Assembly (NCBI GenBank): GCA_035634055.1
Contig: DASQDR010000145.1
Location: 4,836-68,835 of the forward strand
Length of the DNA stretch: 64,000 bases
Direction: 5' to 3'
Origin: JAICTV01 sp035634055
GTDB taxonomy: Bacteria; Planctomycetota; Phycisphaerae; Tepidisphaerales; Tepidisphaeraceae
The position numbers and the translations under genes were made by a program. Each line of letters opens with the position of its first letter. Position 1 is the first letter of the stretch. The notes beneath the pieces are model-generated. The model worked only from the letters and a program-made list of their open reading frames with translations. It had not been told where the DNA came from and made no database searches. Below, one piece after another: positions 53,353-60,488 of this stretch.

Positions 53353-54192
53353 ATGGGACAGATGTTGCTCGGGCGGTCGATGGTGAAATTCGTGCCGCTC
53401 CCGGTCCAGCGCGGCGAGCGCGACGCGGATTGGAAGTTCGACGGCAAGCGCGTGACCCGCGACGTGCCCTACGTCCCCACGCCCGAGCGCATCGTGGGCA
53501 CCATGCTCGACGTCGCGGGCGTGAAGGAGAGCGACGTCGTCTACGACCTGGGGTGCGGCGACGGGCGGATCGTCATCGCCGCGGCCGAGCGCTGCGGGGC
53601 GCGCGGCGTCGGCATCGACATCGACCCGCGGCGGATGCAGGAGTCCCACGCCAACGCCGCCCGCGCCGGGGTTCAGGACCGCGTTCGCTTCCTCGAGACC
53701 AGCCTGTTCAACGTCGACGTGAGCGAGGCGAGCGTGGTCGCGCTTTACCTGCTGCCGTGGATGAACGCGCAGCTCCGCCCGAAGCTGCTGGCCGAGCTGC
53801 GGCCCGGAGCGCGGATCGTGACGCACATGTTCCCCATCGCCGCCTGGGCGCCGGACCAGGTGGTGCGGCTGACTGACCTGGGCCGCGTCGTCTACGGCTG
53901 GGTGGTGCCCGCCAAGGTCAACGGCCGCTGGCAGTGCACCGTCCGCTGGCCCGACGGCAGGCTGCGCCGCGGCAACATCGAGCTGGAGCAGGAGTTTCAA
54001 ACCGTGCTGGGAACGGCGGTGCTGAACGACCGCGAGGTTTCGATGGACGCCATCCACCTCGACGGCCCGCGCCTGCGGTTCCAGCTCGGCCAGACGACGT
54101 TCCACTGCCGCGTGGAACGCGACACCATCCGCGGCACCGGCCAGTGCCCGCAACGCCGCGGGCAGTTCGAGTTCCGCGCGCGGCACGCGTGA
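53353..54192 (+). CDS. SAM-dependent methyltransferase (DOT1/protein-methyltransferase-like)
   Basis: A 279-residue protein with VPYVPTPERIVGTMLDVAGV before the SAM-binding loop VVYDLGCGDGRIVIAAAERC and GIDIDPRRMQESHANAARAG, then FNVDVSEASVVALYLLPWMN. This arrangement (PTP segment then DLGCGDGR) is typical of a family of small methyltransferases related to DOT1-type protein lysine methyltransferases. The last 90 residues form a beta-rich extension with no known domain. The ATG at 53353 is chosen before the hydrophobic N-terminus. The substrate is unknown. Confidence 0.8.
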   Translation: MGQMLLGRSMVKFVPLPVQRGERDADWKFDGKRVTRDVPYVPTPERIVGTMLDVAGVKESDVVYDLGCGDGRIVIAAAERCGARGVGIDIDPRRMQESHANAARAGVQDRVRFLETSLFNVDVSEASVVALYLLPWMNAQLRPKLLAELRPGARIVTHMFPIAAWAPDQVVRLTDLGRVVYGWVVPAKVNGRWQCTVRWPDGRLRRGNIELEQEFQTVLGTAVLNDREVSMDAIHLDGPRLRFQLGQTTFHCRVERDTIRGTGQCPQRRGQFEFRARHA

Positions 54193-54247
54193 GCGCCGCG
54201 GGTGACCGGCGCCAGCGCGCGTGCAGGCGCGATATGGACAGGGCACT

Positions 54248-54336
54248 GTCATCCCGAAGCGTACTCGCGAGGGATCTCGGGCGCGCGAGCGGCCCTCGTG
54301 TGCCCGAGATCCTTCGCGAGTACGCTCAGGATGACA
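54248..54336. repeat. Palindromic dispersed element, type GTCATCCCGAAGC, copy 2
   Basis: TGTCATCCCGAAGCGTACTC continuing GCGAGGGATCTCGG pairs with CCGAGATCCTTCGCGAGTAC continuing GCTCAGGATGACA. The arms closely match copy 1 at 22526; only the loop differs. Confidence 0.9.
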
Positions 54337-54445
54337 TCGCTGGTGCCGTCCGCTACACCCGATCGCGCACCGCGCTCGACTCGTGGATGCATCGCCTAAA
54401 CCACCAGCGGCGGCGGAGCGAGCGAACCGTGCGGTTTCTCTTGCC

Positions 54446-55021
54446 CTAGCTCGGCGGCAGCGCCGCCTGGGCGGGGGCGTCGAGGCTGCGCTTTCGCTTG
54501 CCGCCGCCGGCGGGCGCCTTGTCGGCGGCCTCGTCCTTGGCTTGTTGGGTGCCGCGGGCCATGGCGATCACGCCCGTGCGCGCCAGCTCCTTGATGCCAA
54601 AGGGCTTGAGCAGCTCGACCAGCGCCTCGATCTTCTCCTCGGTGCCGGCGATCTCGATCATCAGGCTGGTCTTGGCGACGTCGACCACGCGCCCGCGGAA
54701 CAGGTTGACGATCTCGATCACCTCGCTGCGCTGCTCGGGGCCGACGCCGACGGTCACCAGGCACAGGTCGCGCTCGACGTAGCCGGCACCCTTGAAGTCG
54801 CGCACCTTCACCACCGGCACCAGCTTGGCGAGCTGCTTGCGGATCTGCTCCAGGGTGTTGTCGTCGCCAAGGCAGACGACGGTCATGCGCGACAGCTCGG
54901 GGTTCTCGGTCCGGCCGACGACGAGCGAGTCGATGTTGAACCCGCGGGCGGAGAACAGCCCGGCGACCGAAGCCAGCACGCCCGGCTCGTTCTGGACCAA
55001 CGCCGAAATCACGTGACGCAT
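54446..55021 (-). CDS. ilvN: Acetolactate synthase small (regulatory) subunit
   Basis: A 191-residue regulatory subunit that makes acetohydroxyacid synthase sensitive to valine. The ACT domain is at residues 1-75 (RHVISALVQNEPGVLASVAG, FNIDSLVVGRTENPELSRMT), followed by the C-terminal domain (RDLCLVTVGVGPEQRSEVIE, VEIAGTEEKIEALVELLKPF-like sequence, GIKELARTGVIAMARG). A Lys/Ala-rich tail ends the protein. The catalytic subunit gene ilvB is not in the window, which is unusual but not unknown. The ATG at 55021 begins the ACT domain. Confidence 0.93.
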   Translation of the reverse strand: MRHVISALVQNEPGVLASVAGLFSARGFNIDSLVVGRTENPELSRMTVVCLGDDNTLEQIRKQLAKLVPVVKVRDFKGAGYVERDLCLVTVGVGPEQRSEVIEIVNLFRGRVVDVAKTSLMIEIAGTEEKIEALVELLKPFGIKELARTGVIAMARGTQQAKDEAADKAPAGGGKRKRSLDAPAQAALPPS

Positions 55022-55185
55022 GACGGGACACTCCAGGAAACGGTGAAAGCAAAGGCCGGGACGGTCCAGCGGCGGACGCGTCGGGCGGCGGCGGCGGTAG
55101 GTTCGCACGGCGGGCGGGAAATCGCAAATGCGCGCCGGCCGCAAGAGCCAGCGGCGGCTGGGCGGGGGGGACATGCCGCCCACAC

Positions 55186-55213
55186 TTGCAGGGTCGAAAG
55201 CGATTGCTACAAT
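55186..55213 (+). promoter_or_regulatory. Sigma-70 type promoter of rpsR
   Basis: TTGCAG (55186-55191), 16-base spacer, TACAAT (55208-55213), 34 bases before the rpsR start. Confidence 0.6.
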
Positions 55214-55246
55214 CCCCCGCTCTTTTGACCGTGGAGCCTAATCGAT

Positions 55247-55537
55247 ATGCCAAGACCCAAGGGTAAGCCCGGCGCCGGACGCGAGCGCCGCGAGAAGTCC
55301 GACAAGTTTCAGTCGTTCAGCCGCCCCAAGCTGAAGATCACCCGGACCAGCGAGTCCGGCGAGGTCTACATCGACTACAAGGACACCGAGTCGCTGCGCA
55401 AGACCATCAGCGGCAACGGCAAGATCCTCGGCCGCAAGCGCACCGGCGCGACCGCCATGGAGCAGCGCATGCTGGCCAAGGCCGTCAAGCGCGCCCGATA
55501 CATTGGACTGCTGCCGTACGTTTCGACGGGATTCTGA
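55247..55537 (+). CDS. rpsR: 30S ribosomal protein bS18
   Basis: A 96-residue ribosomal protein. The core [20 protein letters not shown] and [35 protein letters not shown] matches bS18, with KRTG and LLPY as family landmarks. The N-terminus carries a 40-residue basic extension ([20 protein letters not shown]) longer than in most bacteria. It has its own promoter and terminator and is not next to rpsF or rplI, as it is in many other genomes. Confidence 0.95.
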   Translation: MPRPKGKPGAGRERREKSDKFQSFSRPKLKITRTSESGEVYIDYKDTESLRKTISGNGKILGRKRTGATAMEQRMLAKAVKRARYIGLLPYVSTGF

Positions 55538-55600
55538 ATCCTGCGCGTTCCGCGCGAGAACCGGACCGCACGAAGCAAATCTCTTAAAGCTGAAACGAAA

Positions 55601-55645
55601 AAATGACCGAAACGGGCCATCCCCGTTTGGGTCATTTCTTCTTTT
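55601..55645 (+). terminator. Intrinsic terminator of rpsR
   Basis: AAATGACC/GGTCATTT and AAACGGG/CCCGTTT arms around a CCAT loop, followed by CTTCTTTT, 63 bases after the stop. Confidence 0.8.
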
Positions 55646-55715
55646 CCGGTTTGTTTCGTGCTTCGGTATTCTTCGTTAGCGCGCAGAATTTATTCGTTAG
55701 CGCGCACCTTTTCCC

Positions 55716-56237
55716 CTACGAACGCCCCACCGAATTGATCAGTTGGTCCAACAACCCAATGTGCCTCTGCTGGGCCGGGATGAGCTGGTTCTGCACGAGT
55801 TCGGCGCTGGTGGTATCGACGTCGTCAACGCCTTCCTGGTAGTCCTTCAGCCCGTGCTCCTCGCCTTCCTTGAGGCTCTTGAGGCTGGCGGCGTCGCCGA
55901 ACAGGTTGGCGGTGCCCTGGGTGAACTTCGCCCAGGCGCCCCAGGCGCCGGAGGAGTCGCTCGGTTCGCCGCCGAGCTCGCGAATGCGGTCGCGGATCGC
56001 CTGGGCGGCGCGGCCGTGCTCTTCCTGGATCTCGCGGAGCAGGCCCATGGTGACGGCGGTGTCGTCGCTCTTGGCCGCCTTGTCGATCGCCATGCGGTAA
56101 GTCTCCGCCGCCGAGATCTCCCCGCGCAGGAAGCTGTTGAGCTGCCGGCAGGCATCGTCGGCGTCGGGGGCGGGCATGTTGGCGGGGCCGGTCTCTCCGC
56201 TGGAGGGGGTCGATCCGGTGGAGTCGCTGCGCGTCAT
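55716..56237 (-). CDS. DUF2383-like four-helix protein (stress-related)
   Basis: A 173-residue protein with a disordered Ser/Thr/Gly-rich start and a helical core (about residues 25-170): DACRQLNSFLRGEISAAETY, TMGLLREIQEEHGRAAQAIR, a GGEPSDSSGAWGAWAKFTQG linker and EGEEHGLKDYQEGVDDVDTT with the end QNQLIPAQQRHIGLLDQLIN. The helical pattern with Glu and His residues matches the PA2169/DUF2383 ferritin-like bundle family, though metal binding is not proven. AAAGGAG before the ATG at 56237 and a sigma-54-like promoter upstream suggest conditional expression. Confidence 0.8.
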   Translation of the reverse strand: MTRSDSTGSTPSSGETGPANMPAPDADDACRQLNSFLRGEISAAETYRMAIDKAAKSDDTAVTMGLLREIQEEHGRAAQAIRDRIRELGGEPSDSSGAWGAWAKFTQGTANLFGDAASLKSLKEGEEHGLKDYQEGVDDVDTTSAELVQNQLIPAQQRHIGLLDQLINSVGRS

Positions 56238-56277
56238 CGATCCACTCCTTTCGATAAGGGGCTCGTGACAGGCAAAC

Positions 56278-56294
56278 AGCAACGCGTGTGCCGG
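56278..56294 (-). promoter_or_regulatory. Sigma-54-like (-24/-12) promoter of the DUF2383-like gene
   Basis: On the minus strand CCGGCACACGCGTTGCT keeps GG and GC 12 bases apart and fits the TGGCACR-N4-TTGCW consensus closely. The predicted start lies about 30 bases before the ATG. Confidence 0.6.
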
Positions 56295-56394
56295 ATCACA
56301 CGCCGGTGGCAACGCCGGGAAATGACCACTTATCCGATCCGTCAACGGGAGCCGGCTGCGGCGGGTGAGTCAATCTGGCTCGGCCGAGGCGGGC

Positions 56395-56435
56395 GGAAAA
56401 GAAGAAGGCCCGCCCATGAGCATGGGCGGGCCTTC
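56395..56435 (-). terminator. Intrinsic terminator of the HU gene
   Basis: GAAGGCCCGCCCATG and CATGGGCGGGCCTTC form a 15-pair stem with a 2-base loop, followed on the minus strand by TTCTTTTCC. Confidence 0.85.
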
Positions 56436-56510
56436 AGTGCCTGATTTGAAGCCTGCGCGGGCGTCGCCCCAGCGCGAGGGCGGCGGGCGAGGTCGCGCGT
56501 CAGGGCGAAC

Positions 56511-56819
56511 TTACTTCTTGGAGCCGAGGATCGCGTCCTTGGCAGCCTTGGCGACGCGGAACTTGACGACCTTCTTCGCCGGGATCTGGATCTCCTGCCC
56601 GGTCGCGGGGTTGCGGCCGACGCGGGCCTTACGGTTCACCAGCACCAGCTTGCCGATGCCCGGGATGGTGAAGCTGTTCTTGGCCTGCTTGTAGGCGAGC
56701 TCGGCCTGGACTTCCATGACGGCGGAAGCCTGCTTCTTCGAGATGCCCGCCTTCTCCGCGACATGGGCGGCGATCTGGCTCTTGGTCATCTTCTGGTTGG
56801 CGGTTGCAGCTTTGGCCAT
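56511..56819 (-). CDS. HU family DNA-binding protein
   Basis: A 102-residue histone-like protein that bends and compacts DNA. It has the helical start KMTKSQIAAHVAEKAGISKK, the turn SFTIPGIGKLVLVNRKARVG and the DNA-binding arm RVGRNPATGQEIQIPAKKVV followed by VKFRVAKAAKDAI. The RNPATGxxxxIPA signature is diagnostic. An extra nine residues (AKAATANQK) precede the usual start. The ATG at 56819 has a purine-rich GGAGAC sequence upstream. Confidence 0.95.
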   Translation of the reverse strand: MAKAATANQKMTKSQIAAHVAEKAGISKKQASAVMEVQAELAYKQAKNSFTIPGIGKLVLVNRKARVGRNPATGQEIQIPAKKVVKFRVAKAAKDAILGSKK

Positions 56820-57322
56820 GGGATTCAGTCTCCTTTTCGCGCTCCGCCTCCATCGGTGGGATCGGGGCGAGTCGCGGATGTGTCGTGGCGTTCGCCGCGC
56901 CGGGCTCCTCCCGGGCGTCAGCGGTTCGAGCGGTCCCACCCGCTCCCTGTTTCACCGACCGACCCGATCACGGGCCGGCCGCGGTACTGCGAAAACTAGC
57001 GAAAAGACGCGGGTTTTCAATCCCTCGCGCGAAAAAACCCGCGTCTGCCGGGCTTTTATCGGCAGCGCGATCGGAAAACCATCACTTGACGGGAGATTTC
57101 CGCCCGCGCAGCCCGCCCGCCAACGCCCGCACCTACGAAAACCGGTGAACACCCGAATGCTCATCGCGGCTACGGCCACTGACCACTAGCCACTGACCAC
57201 TAGCCACTGACCACTAGCCACTAGCCACTGACCACTAGTCACTGACCACTAGCCACTAGCCACTAACGATCGCCCCCACCCCTCCCCTTCCCTTTTCCGC
57301 GCCCTCGCCTACCGTTTCACCG
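56820..57322. other. Intergenic region with two hairpins and a heptamer array
   Basis: No gene is recognised. A 13-pair hairpin (57005-57046), a second hairpin CTGCCG/CGGCAG (57045-57065) and the 13-unit heptamer array (57176-57266) are present. A possible small RNA is discussed under findings. Confidence 0.5.
57176..57266. repeat. Tandem heptamer array (CCACTGA/CCACTAG)n, 13 units
   Basis: Thirteen units of 7 bases. Most are CCACTGA or CCACTAG in irregular alternation; one is TCACTGA and the last is CCACTAA. The period of 7 is not a codon multiple and it ends 57 bases before the UbiA gene. Confidence 0.95.
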
Positions 57323-58336
57323 ATGCCCGGGCTCCTGTCGCGCCGATTGTTTCCGATCCTCCAGCTCGCGCGGATGGCGCTGGTCTTCACCGCCATCAGC
57401 AACTCGTTGTGCACGCTGCTGCTCTGGACGCATGCCCGCTTCGGGGATGACGCGCTGCGGCACGTGGCGCCGGCGCACGCGCTGGCGATCGTGCTGATCT
57501 CGACCGGCTTGTACGGGTTCGGCATGAGCCTCAACGACATCATCGACCGCCGCCGCGATCAGCAGCTCGCCGCCCACCGGCCGCTGCCGAGCGGGCGGAT
57601 CGGCGTCGGCACGGCTCACCTCGTCTGCGCGCTGCTCATCCTCACCGCCGTGGTGGCGGGATGGGGCTACTCGCGGTGGTCCGGGCAGGGGTGGATCTCG
57701 CTGGTGCTGGTGGTCTGGACCGCGGCGCTGATCGTCTTCTACGACCTGGCGGCCAAGTACCTCGTTGCGCTGGGGCTGCTGAGCCTCGGCCTGATCCGCT
57801 TCTTCCACGCGGTGATCCCCGCCCCGCAGCTTCCGGTGCTTTGGCACCCGCTGCTGCTGCTGAACCACGTGACGCTGCTGTCGCTGGTGGCCTACCGGTG
57901 GGAGGCGAAGCGCCCGCCGCTGACGCCGATCCACTGGGCGGCCGTGTCGGCGGGGCTGGCGGTGGTCGACGCGCTGCTGATCGGCCTGCTCGCCTGGCGG
58001 CGAGTGCCCGCGGCGGGATCGTTCGCCAAGGCGCTGCACGTCGGCCCGCAGCTCATCGCGCCGGCGGCGGCGGCGGCGGCGTTCATCGTGCTCGCCGCCG
58101 TCATCCGCGCCCGCAGCGCCTCCTCGCGCGAGGCGGGGCAACGGCTCATGCTCTACGGGCTGCTCTGGCTCATCCTCTACGACGCCGCCTTCGTCGCCGG
58201 CTACGTCGGCTGGCGGCCGGCGGTGGTCCTCGTCGCACTGCTGCCGATGGCGTACGCCAGCGTGCAGGTGATGCGCTGGTGGGGCGGCGTGATCGCCCTG
58301 TCGCACCGACCGGCCTTCAAGCGCGCCGATGCGTAG
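57323..58336 (+). CDS. UbiA prenyltransferase family membrane protein
   Basis: A 337-residue integral membrane protein with about eight or nine helices. The first aspartate-rich motif of the UbiA superfamily is present as MSLNDIIDRRRDQQLAAHRP (NDxxDxxxD, followed by RPLPSGRI), and a second loop reads VFYDLAAKYLVALGL. These residues bind the prenyl diphosphate through magnesium. The aromatic acceptor is unknown; menaquinone, heme or carotenoid-related routes are possible. It lies just after the heptamer array. The start ATG at 57323 is the first plausible one. Confidence 0.85.
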   Translation: MPGLLSRRLFPILQLARMALVFTAISNSLCTLLLWTHARFGDDALRHVAPAHALAIVLISTGLYGFGMSLNDIIDRRRDQQLAAHRPLPSGRIGVGTAHLVCALLILTAVVAGWGYSRWSGQGWISLVLVVWTAALIVFYDLAAKYLVALGLLSLGLIRFFHAVIPAPQLPVLWHPLLLLNHVTLLSLVAYRWEAKRPPLTPIHWAAVSAGLAVVDALLIGLLAWRRVPAAGSFAKALHVGPQLIAPAAAAAAFIVLAAVIRARSASSREAGQRLMLYGLLWLILYDAAFVAGYVGWRPAVVLVALLPMAYASVQVMRWWGGVIALSHRPAFKRADA

Positions 58337-58455
58337 CGCGGCTCGCCCGTCGCGACGTTCGTCGGTGCAAAGCACGTCAGAGCGACGCGCGCGCCCTTTG
58401 CGCGGGTTTGGCGCGGTTCTAGCGCCACTAGCTTTCTGGTACATAGCATCGGCCG

Positions 58456-60195
58456 ATGGCCGCCCTTCGTGCTTCGACGATTGATTCGACCCTGACCGCG
58501 CTCGACCAGCAGCTTCGCGCCGCCACGGGCGCACGCGCCGGCGGGGCCGGCAGCGCGGTGGCGGCGGCGATCGAGCGGTTCCGCGCCGACGCGGCCGCCC
58601 TGCTGTTCCACCTGCGCGACCGCGGGGAGCGCCCGCCCATCGTCGTCATCCTCGGCGGCACCGGGACCGGCAAGAGCACGATGGTCAACCGCCTGCTCGG
58701 CGCGGACGTCTCCGCCTCCAGCTTCCGCCGCACCTACACCGCCGGCGCCATCGCCATCGCCGCCGAGCGCCACCACGTGCCGCACGATTGGCTCGGCGTG
58801 CAGCACGGGCAGCCCGCCAGCATCCCGGCCAAGGGGGAGGCGGACCGGCTGCTGGTGGTGACGCACGACGCCGACCTGACGCGCCGCGCCACGCTGGTGG
58901 ACACGCCCGACCTCGACGGCGACCGCCCGCAGCACCACGCGCAGGCGGACCGCGCCTTCCGCTGGGCCGAGGCGGTCGTCTTCCTCGTCACGCCCGAGAA
59001 GTACCAGATGCCCGAGCTGGTCCCGTACTACCGCCTCGCCCGGCGCTACGCGCTGCCGGCGCTGCACGTGATGAACAAGGTCGAGCAGCAGGCGGTGGTG
59101 TCGGATTACCAGTCGAAGCTCGGCGAGGGGACGGCCGCGGCGTTCAACCGCCCGCACGTGTACGCGATCCCGCGCGATGACTCGACCTACGAGCCGCCGC
59201 CCGACGCGCGGCTGGACGTGCTGCGCGACGCGCTGGCGTCGCACCCGCGCGCCGAGGCGGGCGCGCGGCACGAGGGGCTCGGGCACCGCGCCGCCGACCT
59301 GCTCGACCGATTTCACGACCAGATCCTCGCGCCCCTGGCGGAGGATCGCCGCGAGATCGACGCCGCCGTCGCCATGCTCAAGGCGATGGAGGCCCCGCCC
59401 GCCGGCGTGGACGTCAACCCGATCACCCGCTCGCTCGCCCGCCGGTTGCAGCAGCGCAGCATCCTCTACCTGATGGGCCCGGGGCGGATGCTCGACCGCG
59501 TGCGGCAGGTGCCGGCCCTGCTGGCGCGGCTGCCGCGCACGGCGTGGGACCTGGTGATGAAGGGCAAGGCCGGCGCCGGCGAGGACGGTGACGGCCCCGC
59601 CGTCCCCCGCGACGTGCCGGACTTCAACGCCATCCTCTCCGAGCAGCTCGGCGTGCTGCACAGCCGGATCGACGACGTGATCCGCACCAGCGTCGCCGGC
59701 GAGCGCTGGATCGCCGAGGACGCCGCCGGCTACGCCGCCGCCACCATCGCCCCCGACCGCGCCGGCGCGATCGCCGACGACGAGCTGGCGCAGCTCCGCA
59801 CGTGGCTGGAGACGCGCTGGAACGCCACGCCCCGCGACACCGCCATCCTGCAAAAGGTGCTGAAGCACCTTCCGGGCGGCGAGAAGCTCACGCAGTGGTC
59901 GGAGGCGGCGCCCTACCTGTTGACCATCGTCGTCGCCACCCACCACGCGTTTTTCGGGCACGTGGACCTGATCATCCTCGGCGGCTACTCGCTGGCGACC
60001 TGGCTGACCGAGCGGATGAGCAACGAGGTGGCGTCGCGCACCCGCCAGGCGAACAAGAGCATCGCCGACCGATTCGAGCGCATGGCCCACGAGCAGATCG
60101 CGCGGATGATCGTCTGGCTGGACAGCCGCGCCCCGGCGACAGCGGAACTGGAGAAGATGCGGCGATTGGCCGAGACGCTGGGAGGCGCAGAGTAG
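58456..60195 (+). CDS. Large dynamin-like / YfjP-type GTPase, first of a pair
   Basis: A 579-residue GTPase. The P-loop is VILGGTGTGKSTMVNRLLG (residues 65-83), G3 is LVDTPDLDGD (148-157) and G4 is VMNKVEQQAV (205-214). A long helical region (about 300-480) follows the GTPase domain and the C-terminal part has hydrophobic segments (YLLTIVVATHHAFFGHVDLI and GGYSLATWLTERM) that could insert in the membrane. The layout is that of dynamin-like GTPases. Its ATG at 58456 follows TACATA (58439) by 11 bases. A second, similar GTPase follows after 293 bases. Confidence 0.8.
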   Translation: MAALRASTIDSTLTALDQQLRAATGARAGGAGSAVAAAIERFRADAAALLFHLRDRGERPPIVVILGGTGTGKSTMVNRLLGADVSASSFRRTYTAGAIAIAAERHHVPHDWLGVQHGQPASIPAKGEADRLLVVTHDADLTRRATLVDTPDLDGDRPQHHAQADRAFRWAEAVVFLVTPEKYQMPELVPYYRLARRYALPALHVMNKVEQQAVVSDYQSKLGEGTAAAFNRPHVYAIPRDDSTYEPPPDARLDVLRDALASHPRAEAGARHEGLGHRAADLLDRFHDQILAPLAEDRREIDAAVAMLKAMEAPPAGVDVNPITRSLARRLQQRSILYLMGPGRMLDRVRQVPALLARLPRTAWDLVMKGKAGAGEDGDGPAVPRDVPDFNAILSEQLGVLHSRIDDVIRTSVAGERWIAEDAAGYAAATIAPDRAGAIADDELAQLRTWLETRWNATPRDTAILQKVLKHLPGGEKLTQWSEAAPYLLTIVVATHHAFFGHVDLIILGGYSLATWLTERMSNEVASRTRQANKSIADRFERMAHEQIARMIVWLDSRAPATAELEKMRRLAETLGGAE

Positions 60196-60488
60196 ACGCC
60201 ATTGATGTGGCAGGGGCGGCCTCGCCCATGGAGTCGGTATTCCGACGCTCGCGGCGCAGCGGCGAAGGAACGTGGCATGGGCGCCTCGCCCATGGCATCG
60301 GTACGCCGATGCTCGCGGCGCAGCCGCGAAGGAGCAATCGCGGAGCACGTGTCTAATTCGGGCCGACGAAGAGCCGCTGGCCGCGGCGGATGTGCGTGAG
60401 TACACGCACCACGGGCGAGGCCGCCCGTGCCACGATTGCGTGAGTACGCGCACGGGCGAGGCGCCCATGCCACTGTGGGAAAGAGCCA
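60196..60488. repeat. Intergenic block of GTGGCATGGGCG-type repeats
   Basis: Two direct 65-base units (60207-60271 and 60272-60335), each starting GTGGCANGGGCG and including CTCGCGGCGCAG, followed by inverted copies based on GTGAGTACRCGCACGGGCGAG near 60395-60480. The palindromic core is GGGCGAGGCGCCC. Confidence 0.8.

Noticed and set aside
57176..57266. The heptamer array as a possible CRISPR array.
   Set aside because: Units are 7 bases with no spacers and no cas genes are present.
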